A DNA stretch of 64,000 bases, from NCBI GenBank assembly GCA_022842065.1, contig JALHQH010000003.1:161338-225337 (forward strand). Direction: 5' to 3'. Shown here in pieces: positions 45,019-53,417 of this stretch. Position numbers and translations under genes: made by a program. The notes below the pieces were generated by a model. That model ran no database searches and was not told where the DNA came from. It saw only the letters and a list, made by a program, of their open reading frames with translations. The stretch's first letter is position 1. Each line of letters begins with the position of its first letter. This DNA comes from Caldilineaceae bacterium (GTDB lineage: Bacteria > Chloroflexota > Anaerolineae > Caldilineales > Caldilineaceae).

Positions 45019-46290
45019 TTAGCTCCACAATCGATCCCACGACCGTTCCGTATCCCAGAAATCGGTCGGCTGATCAAAGTAAATGGGATCGCGTGGGTCA
45101 AGGTTGGCGCGGAACATATCCTCGTTGATATCATCAAAGCCCAAGCCCGGCTTGTCAGGGATATTCATAAAGCCATCCTGGATCAGCGGATCGGGCAGGC
45201 CAGTGACCAACAGGTTCCATTCGGGGTGATCGACCGAGTGGTTCTCCAGCACCAGGAAGTTTTCGGTGGCGGCGGCGCAGTGGGCATTCGCCAGCGCGCT
45301 AATCGGCGAGCCGGCCATGTGCATCGCCATCGCAATCCCATATTCCTGGGCCAAGTCGCCGATCTTCTTGGTTTCCATAATGCCGCCGGAAGAGGCCAAA
45401 TCAGGGTGAATGATGTTGACGGCGTTCTTCTGGAAGAGTGGCAGGAAACCTTCCTTGAGGTAAATGTCTTCGCCGGTGCAGGTGGGGGTATCGACGGCAC
45501 GGGTCAACTCCGCCCATTGATCGGCGAATTGCCAGGGAATCATATCCTCGTACCAGGCCAGCGTAAACTTGTCGAGCGCCTTGCCCAGGCGAATGCACGA
45601 CTTGAGGCCGATGTGACCGAAGTGATCGACGGCCAGCGGCACCTCGTAGCCAATTTCATCACGCACAGCAGCGACATAGTCACAGAGGATGCCAATGCCA
45701 ACATCGGTGATCTGAATGCCAGTGAATTGGTGCATAATCGTGCGACTGGTGATCATCTCTGGTGGGGCAATGATCGCGCCGGGGATGTCAAGTAACAATT
45801 GAATCCCCACGTCCATCTTCAAAAACTTGAAGCCCTGATCCATGCGCGCCTTGAGGCGACGGCCCATCTCCGTACCATCGGGTACCGAAGGGGTATCTGA
45901 GTAGCAGAGCACTTTATCACGGAATTTGCCGCCGGCCAGTTGATAGGCAGGTACGCCATAGGCTTTGCCGGCCAGATCAAAGAGCGCCATTTCCACGCCA
46001 CAGACCCCACCAGCTTGGCGGCCATGAAAGCCAAATTGTTTGATCTTACGGAAGATCTTATCGATGTTGCATGGGTTTTCCCCCACCAGATGGCGTTTGA
46101 GCAGCAGTGCATAGGTTTTGCTGGCCCCATCACGCACTTCCCCATAACCAACCAAGCCCTGGTTGGTGTCGATGCGGATAATCGTGACGCGCATAGGGAT
46201 GCCGGCCAGGTTGGCAATACGCACGTCAGTAATTTTTAGATCAGATGGGCGTGAACTGTTATTCACATTCTGTTCGAGGCTGGTAGCCAT
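45019..46290 (-). CDS. Mandelate racemase-type enolase superfamily enzyme
   Basis: A 423-residue enolase superfamily protein, the third in this window. The metal ligands are D222 (AVDHFGH), E248 (YEDMIP) and E274 (TGEDIYL). The second-strand motif is K158-x-D160 (LKMDVG), an arrangement seen in only part of the family. About 30 residues are inserted between this strand and the next (near 165-200). H324 (MAMHMAG) is a possible base. It differs from both other copies, so it should act on another acid sugar. The start has AGGAGAT eight bases before the ATG. Confidence 0.88.
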   Translation of the reverse strand: MATSLEQNVNNSSRPSDLKITDVRIANLAGIPMRVTIIRIDTNQGLVGYGEVRDGASKTYALLLKRHLVGENPCNIDKIFRKIKQFGFHGRQAGGVCGVEMALFDLAGKAYGVPAYQLAGGKFRDKVLCYSDTPSVPDGTEMGRRLKARMDQGFKFLKMDVGIQLLLDIPGAIIAPPEMITSRTIMHQFTGIQITDVGIGILCDYVAAVRDEIGYEVPLAVDHFGHIGLKSCIRLGKALDKFTLAWYEDMIPWQFADQWAELTRAVDTPTCTGEDIYLKEGFLPLFQKNAVNIIHPDLASSGGIMETKKIGDLAQEYGIAMAMHMAGSPISALANAHCAAATENFLVLENHSVDHPEWNLLVTGLPDPLIQDGFMNIPDKPGLGFDDINEDMFRANLDPRDPIYFDQPTDFWDTERSWDRLWS

Positions 46291-46707
46291 GAAATTATCT
46301 CCTATACTTGATTCGGTTTAAAAAAGCGCACTTATACGCCCTATGCAAAAACCGTTTTTAATAATTATTGAGCTTTGATTAAATTGGGAGAACAGAAACT
46401 ACCCAATCATATACCACGTGAGGCAGAAGGAAAAATCTACTTTTCATAGGTTAAATAGTACATTGATTAACCACGATTAATGAGAAGTCTATACGGTGCA
46501 GTTGCGAGTAATCAGGCAACGACCAGGGGATGCAGATCGAGAAAAATAAACTGCCAGGCATACAAATGTATCCCTGGCGCGTCACCAACTTTAGTTTTTT
46601 GTTATGGTTTCTAAACTACACTTGTCTCGACAGAATATTTTGACTTCATTGTTCAATGCATGAGCGATCACCATGCCGAACAGGTAGAGGCAAGACAATT
46701 GTCTAAT
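46291..46707. other. Intergenic region, AT-rich
   Basis: No gene is seen. A small hairpin with arms in CCAGGCATACA and TGTATCCCTGG lies near 46552-46580. The left part should hold the promoter of the enolase-superfamily gene. The right part is the 3' region of the response-regulator gene. Confidence 0.5.
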
Positions 46708-47358
46708 TTACAAATGTTGTTGTACGATATTCCAAAGCGCATTAATGGTGTATGGTTTCTGTAAAAAGGTAACACCATTGCGTAATTGTATGCGCCCCAT
46801 CACCTCATGCTCGCTAAACCCAGAAAAAAAGATGACCGGGATCCTGGGATCAATGCTACGCAACTTGGTTAGCACCTGTTCGCCATTCATCCCTGGCATG
46901 AAAAAATCGAGAATCACGAGTTTTATTTGCGACGCATGTTGTCGGAAAAGCGCAATGCCAGCCGGTCCATTGGCAGCCTGCAATGTTTTAAGTTGCGCTT
47001 CCTGTAATACTTCAACCGTTACGGTGCGCACATCATCTTCATCATCAATGACTAACACAAGTTGATCGTTATACTCGGTTAGTTCATAACGAGCAGCGCC
47101 ATATGGATTATTTTCTTCCATGGAAAGCAGCGGCAGGTTTAAACTGTTCGATGAGCACGTAAAAGTGGACGGTTGATTTGCTTTATAGAGATGATCCAGA
47201 CAAAAAGGATCAGTTATTGCATAATCGTTTGCAGGATGAAGGTATTGCCGTGCTTTATTCCGCAGATAGGGCAAAAAGCATGAAGGTGATTGGGTGGTAA
47301 AGGCACGATAGTTAGGAAAGAGACGTGCAGAGGTGCCACATTGCTCAATTAGACACAT
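46708..47358 (-). CDS. Response regulator receiver-domain protein
   Basis: A protein of up to 216 residues. From about residue 98 it is a CheY-like receiver domain: LVLVIDDEDD (acidic pocket), VILDFFMPGMNG (phosphoacceptor Asp), FFSGFSE (Thr/Ser position) and LQKPYT (Lys). There is no output domain. The first 80-95 residues have no recognisable fold, contain several Cys, and could be untranslated; an ATG at 47121 would give a 137-residue protein that is essentially the receiver domain. No histidine kinase is adjacent. The content fits a single-domain response regulator or the detached receiver of a hybrid kinase. Confidence 0.75.
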   Translation of the reverse strand: MCLIEQCGTSARLFPNYRAFTTQSPSCFLPYLRNKARQYLHPANDYAITDPFCLDHLYKANQPSTFTCSSNSLNLPLLSMEENNPYGAARYELTEYNDQLVLVIDDEDDVRTVTVEVLQEAQLKTLQAANGPAGIALFRQHASQIKLVILDFFMPGMNGEQVLTKLRSIDPRIPVIFFSGFSEHEVMGRIQLRNGVTFLQKPYTINALWNIVQQHL

Positions 47359-47723
47359 AATTAATCTTTACCTGTTGGAATTGTTTGAAGCTTTGGTAAC
47401 TACATTAAGATCTTCCGCGACATAGTTTGCAAGCTATTGTGAATTAATAAAATAGTACTGGAAGACACTGAGTCTATACCACTGTTATAAGGGACAGTGG
47501 TATCCCCAGTGTTAATTGGTAATCTGCAATAGACGCAAAGCCAAGACATGAGGACGAATTAATTAAGAAAAGGTAATCTAGATTAATAATATCACATCTT
47601 TAAAGAAATACCATAAATCATTTGGAGTATTTATGCGAATTATAAAGTATATGATCGCTCACTTTAAGCAGCAGGAGTGTTATGCAGAAGATGGTACCAA
47701 TACCCCAAATGGGTTATGCAGTG
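47359..47723. other. AT-rich intergenic region with a small hairpin
   Basis: No gene is seen. A perfect 10-base hairpin pairs ATACCACTGT (47476-47485) with ACAGTGGTAT (47494-47503). The region is richer in A and T than its surroundings and may hold the promoter of the response regulator, which starts at its left end. Confidence 0.5.
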
Positions 47724-49154
47724 CTAGGGTTCCACACAAATATATAACCCGATTGTATCCGCTGCATAAAAACCCCAGTCGGCGCTGAAAGGCAAGATAA
47801 AATGCAGATGCTCGGTTAAAGTCGGGGTTTCGATGCGAGCAACTGGCTGATCCATGTCTTGGTTGGCAATTAACATGTTCACACGATCATCGTCGTCGTC
47901 ATCGAGCATAGCCACATGTAACTGCGTGGTTGCGGGCAAGTCTCCTAATACAATCAATTCAGCTAACCCAACAACAAAGTTACAATTACCGCGACAAGCC
48001 CAAATGCGCTCTGGCGCACCCGTGCGGCGCGTCGATTGGTAGGTACTTGCGGCGAACGTTTCAAAGCGCAAAGGGGCGAATTTTTTCACGACCAACTGCT
48101 GATAATCATCAGGTAATGAGTAGCGGCCTTGTCCCTCGCCCAGGTAAAGCAGCGCCGGCAATAGTGGCTCGCCTGTAACCAGCGTTGGACAAAGCGCAAC
48201 CGCCGTACCATAGTAATGACTGGGGTCGGTGGCATGCACTTGGCGTGGCGCACCAGGAAGTTCGGGGGGCACGGTCCCCGTGACAGTCGCCGTGTTCGTA
48301 TATTGACCCAACTGGGCGATGCCATACGCCGTACAAACGATTACTTCGCCAATCGCCAATGTCCGTTGTGGACAACCAGCGGTGACATCGCCTTCCTGAT
48401 CATCAAACAGGGTAAGATCGATCAAAGGCAGGTCACCAATATTGGTGACCGTGTAATGCCAAGTGACGAGAGCCCCAGGCGTGAGTAGCGGGCCGGGTAG
48501 CGCATTCGCATCAAACCCATTGGTCGCTTTCACCAGTGCAATCGCCGGTTGCTCAAAGTGATAGGTCACCGTAATGGCGGCACTAACCAGGGTACTAAAA
48601 CTTAAGCCCAAGTTACCAGCCCCACTGGCATTCGAAGCACCAGTCGTATTGACTTGTAGCGCAATCTCATCAGCCCCCGTAAAGGCCACGAGATCAGTCG
48701 GCGCAGTCAGTACAGTCCGCTCAGAAATATCGATCCCATCAATGCCACTGATGATGGTGCCGGATCCTCCCGCAAAATCAATGATCCCGTCAAAAGTGGC
48801 CAATCGGGCTGAACGCGAGGCAATCGGGGTCGCCATCGTAATAAAGGTACCATCAGGACGCTGTAGCCGTACAGTAGCATAGCTTTGGGCTGTTACAGTG
48901 GCGGACGCTGCATCCAAATTTTCAATTTTTGCGGTGCCATTAACCTTACCTGTGAGCAAAAATTCGATTTCAGTCAGGACGCCAACAGCAGGATCAAAGC
49001 GTGGCAACGTCAGTTGTTGATCCCAGTTCGTCGCCGTTAATGGAATTGTATCGGTATAACTGACGGTTTCGGCCTGTACACGATCACAACCTAGCCCAAA
49101 AAAGATAAAAGCTAGAATCGTCGTACTAACAGCCTTAAATTTCCATTGGCGCAT
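47724..49154 (-). CDS. Choice-of-anchor E-type surface protein with one DUF11-like domain
   Basis: A 476-residue exported protein. A signal peptide (TTILAFIFFGLGCDRVQAE) leads to a domain of about 190 residues that begins with SYTDTIPLTATNWDQQLTL and FDPAVGVLTEIEF, the wording of choice-of-anchor E domains. A DUF11-like beta domain follows (ALVTWHYTVTNIGDLPLIDL), as in adhesins, and then an unassigned C-terminal domain with an Asp run (DDDDDDR). It does not end in the LPL-type tail. GGAG lies six bases before the ATG at 49154. It is a paralogue of the gene just upstream, 33 bases away, and probably cotranscribed. Confidence 0.8.
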   Translation of the reverse strand: MRQWKFKAVSTTILAFIFFGLGCDRVQAETVSYTDTIPLTATNWDQQLTLPRFDPAVGVLTEIEFLLTGKVNGTAKIENLDAASATVTAQSYATVRLQRPDGTFITMATPIASRSARLATFDGIIDFAGGSGTIISGIDGIDISERTVLTAPTDLVAFTGADEIALQVNTTGASNASGAGNLGLSFSTLVSAAITVTYHFEQPAIALVKATNGFDANALPGPLLTPGALVTWHYTVTNIGDLPLIDLTLFDDQEGDVTAGCPQRTLAIGEVIVCTAYGIAQLGQYTNTATVTGTVPPELPGAPRQVHATDPSHYYGTAVALCPTLVTGEPLLPALLYLGEGQGRYSLPDDYQQLVVKKFAPLRFETFAASTYQSTRRTGAPERIWACRGNCNFVVGLAELIVLGDLPATTQLHVAMLDDDDDDRVNMLIANQDMDQPVARIETPTLTEHLHFILPFSADWGFYAADTIGLYICVEP

Positions 49155-49187
49155 GTCCATCTCCAAAACTTTTACAAATCGTTCAAG

Positions 49188-51167
49188 CTAGCGTGCGATC
49201 AGGGGCAGGAATATTTCTTCAAAGCGCACACCGTCACTGCGATCTTCCTCGATCTGCGTAGGTGGTAAATTACAATAGTGGCTAGGATCTTGTTCCACGA
49301 GGCTGCCAACCCGTACGGTGCCGATATTACGATAGGTAGCTGATTTATTACCAGACTTGCCCGGATCACATCCCATCACAGTGGTGATACTCGTTGTATC
49401 GAGCGCTAAATTACGTGCAGTTCCCTGTGCAAAGAAACGCCAACCTTCACCGGGGACAAGTTTGCCATCGCCATCATCACTCGTTGGATCAAAGCGAACG
49501 GTAAGGGCCTGATCGTCGTCAGTCACAGTAAGCTCAGCCAAGGTGAAAGTGACCAAGCCTGTATTAGTCACCAAATAGGTCCAGACGATGGGCACACCTG
49601 GCAAAAACGCCGGTACATCCAGCGCATCTGGTTGGTCGGCATCACGCCCGTTAATGAGTTTCTGGATCACAATGCCGGGGGCAAGGGCACGCAGGCTAGG
49701 ATTGCAATAGTGACTGAGCGCGGTCTTGGTAATGCCCTGCACTTGTACGGTTGCCATATTCTCATACGCTTGTACTTCGCTGGCGCTCACACCACGGCAA
49801 CCGGCAACCACGATAGTGCCAGCGGTGGGGGCACGCAGGTTCTGTGCGGTGCCATAGGCATAGTAGCGCCACCGTTCGCCGGGGCTTAATTGGTTATCGC
49901 CATCGTCGCTCGTGGCATCAAAGACCAATTGCAGTTGCGGGTCACTGTCAGTCAACACAATTTCAGCAAGGGTAAAGGTCACATTGCCGCTATTGGTAAT
50001 CAGATAAGTCCAGGTCACTGGGGCACCAGCCATGAGCACCGGTAGATCGACACCATTGGGCGCAGCAGCAACACGCCCATTCGTCAACTTGCGCAGCATA
50101 ATCCCAGGATTAGGGGTGGGCACCAACGGATTACAGTAATGGCTGGTTGCGGTATCGGTTAAACCACGCACAAGGACCGTAGCGGTATTTGCATAAGCCA
50201 CACCTGGTTGGGCAGTGGCCAGGGCACGACAGCCATTAACCACTGTGATGGTCGGTGGAGGCGCAGCCAAATTTTGTGCAACACCAATCGCATGATAAAA
50301 CCAGATCTCACCAGGTGATAACACACCATCACCATCGTCACTGGTTAGATCAAAGAGTGGCACTACGGTTGGATCACTATCGGTGACCACAATTTCACCA
50401 CGCAACAAGGGAACGCGGCCGGTATTACGCACCTCATAACTCCAAACAATCGGTGCCCCCGGTGCAACAACAGGCAGATCGTTGCCATCAGGCGCGCTGG
50501 CGGGATTGCCATTTGTCATCTTCTTGATTTCAATCCCTAAGGGCAAATAGGTAATGTAAAGTGCAAAGTTAACGCCGGCAGCTTGGGCCCGGAGAATCGC
50601 ATCAAAATTACCTGGTCCTTCAATCTTAGAAGCACCGGTCGCACTAATCGGAAAGGTTAACAGCCCATCACCATAAAAGCGTGCAAGTTCAGCAGGTTCA
50701 GTATAATGGCGCGTAATCAGCAGCGAGGTATCCATCAAGAAGGTTGCACCCGAGGTCCCCGCAAAATCGGCCTGACCGTCAAAGGCCGGCACCGTCGCAA
50801 TACGGACCGCCAAAGGTGTACTGTTGAGTAAATCGCCATTCAACATGCGCAGATTAATACTAACGGCATGGGTACTCGTGATTAGCGCCGGCTTGCTGCT
50901 TGTATTCTCATAGCTTACAGAACCAATGATTGGCGTTTCGAGAGTTAGTGTGATTGCGGTAATTTCGCCCATTGCAGGTGAGAAGGCAGGAATGGTTAAG
51001 CTGTCATACCAGTTGGTCGTCTTAGTGGGCACAGTATCAGAAACGACGATGGTCGCGGCAAAGGCAAAACTGGTTTGACTATCGATCCAAATGCAGAGTG
51101 TAAGAGCAACAACAAAAAGTTTAAAACCATAAAGTAAGGTTTTGATCATAGAATGCACCGATACCAT
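49188..51167 (-). CDS. Choice-of-anchor E-type surface protein with three DUF11-like repeats
   Basis: A 659-residue exported protein. After a signal peptide (FVVALTLCIWIDSQTSFAFAA, of which the hydrophobic core is FVVALTLCIWI) comes a choice-of-anchor E-like domain (DTVPTKTTNWYDSLTIPAF). Three near-identical domains of about 125 residues follow, each with a start like MTNGNPASAPDGNDLPV, a centre VWSYEVRNTGRVPLL and an end FDLTSDDGDGVLSPGE with possible calcium-binding Asp. The very end, EIFLPLIAR, is the LPL-type tail. Start choice between ATGs at 51167 and 51149 is open. It likely forms an adhesin or surface-layer component. Confidence 0.82.
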   Translation of the reverse strand: MVSVHSMIKTLLYGFKLFVVALTLCIWIDSQTSFAFAATIVVSDTVPTKTTNWYDSLTIPAFSPAMGEITAITLTLETPIIGSVSYENTSSKPALITSTHAVSINLRMLNGDLLNSTPLAVRIATVPAFDGQADFAGTSGATFLMDTSLLITRHYTEPAELARFYGDGLLTFPISATGASKIEGPGNFDAILRAQAAGVNFALYITYLPLGIEIKKMTNGNPASAPDGNDLPVVAPGAPIVWSYEVRNTGRVPLLRGEIVVTDSDPTVVPLFDLTSDDGDGVLSPGEIWFYHAIGVAQNLAAPPPTITVVNGCRALATAQPGVAYANTATVLVRGLTDTATSHYCNPLVPTPNPGIMLRKLTNGRVAAAPNGVDLPVLMAGAPVTWTYLITNSGNVTFTLAEIVLTDSDPQLQLVFDATSDDGDNQLSPGERWRYYAYGTAQNLRAPTAGTIVVAGCRGVSASEVQAYENMATVQVQGITKTALSHYCNPSLRALAPGIVIQKLINGRDADQPDALDVPAFLPGVPIVWTYLVTNTGLVTFTLAELTVTDDDQALTVRFDPTSDDGDGKLVPGEGWRFFAQGTARNLALDTTSITTVMGCDPGKSGNKSATYRNIGTVRVGSLVEQDPSHYCNLPPTQIEEDRSDGVRFEEIFLPLIAR

Positions 51168-51539
51168 TCACAGCTAACGAGCTACATTTGGTGGAAACAT
51201 GCGCGCCCTGAGAGCAATTGGCTCAGGTTAAGAGCTGGCGTTTCTCGCCGTGGTAGATAAATGAGACCCTGCGCTGCGATGTGGGGGCTGCGATGCGGGG
51301 CTTTGATCTGTCCTAAGCACTGCCATAATGTGGCTTACATTGTCGGAATGCCAAAAATGCCAATACACATCACACACAGATTTTATTCCAGTTATGCTCA
51401 ACCGCCATGTCAACGGGAATCAACACGCTAGCCATGAGCACAAACATTATATACATGATTAATTTGCCTCATTTTATTTAAGAAAAATTAAGCATCCTCT
51501 TATATTATAATCACATCTATCAAAAATGATATCGGTGCT
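51168..51539. other. Intergenic region between surface-protein operon and T-box leader
   Basis: No gene is supported. The region should contain the promoter for the divergent surface-protein operon. An A/T-rich stretch lies at about 51440-51530, just before the T-box promoter. Confidence 0.5.
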
Positions 51540-51568
51540 TTGACGTAAAATCATTGGACGACTATACT
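51540..51568 (+). promoter_or_regulatory. Sigma70-type promoter of the T-box transcript
   Basis: TTGACG (51540-51545) and TATACT (51563-51568) are each one base from consensus and stand exactly 17 bases apart. This is the best standard promoter seen in the window. Transcription should begin near 51575, at the start of the T-box leader. Confidence 0.75.
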
Positions 51569-51574
51569 GCAAAG

Positions 51575-51812
51575 CGCCTGCTATAGCGATGAACGACGGT
51601 GGCACGTCGGGAGCAAGCGGCGAGGCGGACGTGGGCTGGGTCGAAATTTAAGCGGCACCAACCATGACGCATGAGCGGGCGAGTTGCTCGCCAAGTGGGG
51701 TGGAACCGCCCTAGCCATTCTGGGGTCCCCACAACTAGACGCTGTTATCAACATCAGGGCAACACGACTGCTGTTGATAATGCAATCCGGTTGTGGATCG
51801 CCCAGGAGGCAA
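51575..51812 (+). promoter_or_regulatory. T-box riboswitch, glycine type
   Basis: The leader carries the T-box core GGGTGGAACCGC (51698-51709), matching GGGUGGNACCGC. Its variable base A would pair with the U discriminator of tRNA-Gly. Just before it is a short hairpin, GGCGAGTTGCTCGCC, in the place of stem III. Stem I is recognisable from pairing of CACGTC with GACGTG, and the bulge beyond it contains GGC at 51634-51636, a glycine codon suitable as specifier. No T-tract terminator follows. AGGAGG at about 51804 and an ATG at 51815 suggest control of translation instead. The regulated gene is a decayed glycyl-tRNA synthetase. Confidence 0.82.
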
Positions 51813-51814
51813 CA

Positions 51815-52357
51815 ATGAATTCAACTGATGTGCAAAACGAAAATGCACGCGCACTTCCCCCGACCCTTGATCTACGCTAACATATCGAACATTCGGGCTA
51901 GTCTCTCGACTATATTGATCCCAACACAGGCAAACGGATTGTAGCCCATGTCATCGAACCAGCGGTCGGCGTCAACCGGATCTTCCTAATGATGCTCTGT
52001 GATAGCTATTGGGAAGATCACGAGCGCAATCGAACCGTGCTCAAGCTCAAAGGGGCGCTTGCCCCCTATCAAGTAGCGATCTTCCCACTGGTCAAAAATA
52101 AGCCTGCGTTAGTGGCACGTGCACGCGCGATCCATGCTGAATTATTGGAAGAGTTGGCCGTCGTGTGGGATGACCGCGGCAATATTGGGAAACGTTACCT
52201 CGCGCAGGATGAGATTGGCACGCCATTCTGCATCACGGTCGACTATCAGACGCTGGAAGACCAAAGTGTTACTGTGCGCAACCGCGATGATGCCAGGCAG
52301 GAACGCATTGATGCCAGCCAGCTCTTTGTCTATCGCAAAGCACACTTACGCGGCTAG
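51815..52357 (+). pseudogene. glyQS: Glycyl-tRNA synthetase remnant: internal deletion and two nonsense codons
   Basis: The gene starts with its own AGGAGG and ATG at 51815. After about 16 codons it jumps to the C-terminal part of a glycyl-tRNA synthetase: LDLR-stop-HIEHSG-stop-SLDYIDP, motif 3 (VIEPAVGVNRIFLMML), then the anticodon-binding domain (VAIFPLVKNKP, IGKRYLAQDEIGTPFCITVD, VTVRNRDDARQERID). TAA at 51878-51880 and TAG at 51899-51901 replace what are normally Gln and Lys codons. The catalytic body is missing. From an ATG at 51989 a 122-residue stretch is still open and could be translated. A complete copy must exist elsewhere in the genome. Confidence 0.88.
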
Positions 52358-52427
52358 CCGTTTGTACGTTCACTAGTAAACGATGATCCGTCCCATAGGA
52401 ACGCTTGCACCGAGAAAGGCAACACCA

Positions 52428-53333
52428 ATGACAGCACCAACGCGCGACCGCATTCAACTACGCCAGCGCATTCATCAGCTCTATGCCCGTGAACATGCCG
52501 AACTGGGGGAGGCCGGCACTTATCGCATGTTAGACGAAGCGCGTCGCTGGGATCTCGCGCCGACACTACGCGCCGGGGGCGTGGCGGTTTTTCCGCATGC
52601 CGGCGTGCTTGACTGTGGCCATCAAATTGCCGCCGTTGTCAATGCAGTCCTGGACAGTGGCGCCGACCGCGTGGTGGTGATCAGTGTTGTCCATGCCTTT
52701 GGACAGGAGATGGATCAAGCCCGGATTGATGTGGCCAATGGCAGCGATCCGGCCGCGTCCAAGTATTGGGGCATTCAGGGACCAGGGATTGCCGGCGAGC
52801 GCCAGGAGTGGCGGCATGATCATGTGTTGATTAGCTGGCGCCATTTCTGGGCCGCCGCAACCAAACGACGTGGGATCAAGGGGCCGGAAGTGATTGAGCG
52901 CTACCCCTACCTGGCCGGTGGCAAACCAGAACAATTGCCGGGCATCGACGAAGTGGCACGGTTGAGCGAGGAGGCGGTCGTGGTCTCGACCGCAGATCCC
53001 TTTCATCATGGCATTGGCTATGGCTGGGCACCGGCAGAGTCCCTGCCGCCAGAAGCAGGTGGCTTGGATCTGGCACGCAAGACACTGGCAGAAGGCATGG
53101 CGCTGCTCGCAGCGGGTGATTACTGGGGCTATAATCAACATTGTGTACGCGCCCGCAGCGATGCGCGTGACGCCGGGCAAGTTTTCCGCTACTTGCGTGG
53201 ACCGCTCAAGGGCGAGATTCTGGATCTGACTTATACGGATGCCACAACGATTTATGACGCCCCACCACCAACCTGGGTTGCCGGTGCGCTCTTTAACTGG
53301 ACACCCGTAAACGATACAACCGTAAGCCAGTAA
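52428..53333 (+). CDS. Protein of unknown function, possibly MEMO-like
   Basis: A 301-residue protein. GGVAVFPHAGVLDCGHQIAA followed by GADRVVVISVVHAF resembles the MEMO1 family layout (a PHAG motif, then a strand and a late His), and VSTADPFHHGIGYG stands where MEMO proteins have STDFSHYG. MEMO proteins share the fold of class III extradiol dioxygenases. The match is only in outline. I start at the ATG at 52428, with AAAGG eight bases before; the frame opens 15 codons earlier. It directly follows the glycyl-tRNA synthetase remnant and may be read from the T-box promoter. Confidence 0.5.
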   Translation: MTAPTRDRIQLRQRIHQLYAREHAELGEAGTYRMLDEARRWDLAPTLRAGGVAVFPHAGVLDCGHQIAAVVNAVLDSGADRVVVISVVHAFGQEMDQARIDVANGSDPAASKYWGIQGPGIAGERQEWRHDHVLISWRHFWAAATKRRGIKGPEVIERYPYLAGGKPEQLPGIDEVARLSEEAVVVSTADPFHHGIGYGWAPAESLPPEAGGLDLARKTLAEGMALLAAGDYWGYNQHCVRARSDARDAGQVFRYLRGPLKGEILDLTYTDATTIYDAPPPTWVAGALFNWTPVNDTTVSQ

Positions 53334-53361
53334 TAAATACCGCCACGTTATAGGAATGATC

Positions 53362-53397
53362 AAAAAAGGCGGGCGCTTGCAAGCGCCCGCCTTTTTT
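53362..53397. terminator. Bidirectional terminator
   Basis: A perfect palindrome, AAAAAAGGCGGGCGCTTG followed by its complement, spans 53362-53397 and ends in six Ts. It lies between two convergent genes and can stop both. Confidence 0.92.
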
Positions 53398-53417
53398 ATT
53401 TCGTTTACACAATCGTA

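Noticed and set aside
51671..51880. 69-codon frame over the T-box leader
   Set aside because: Its first two thirds are the structured leader RNA; only the part after 51815 is (decayed) coding sequence.
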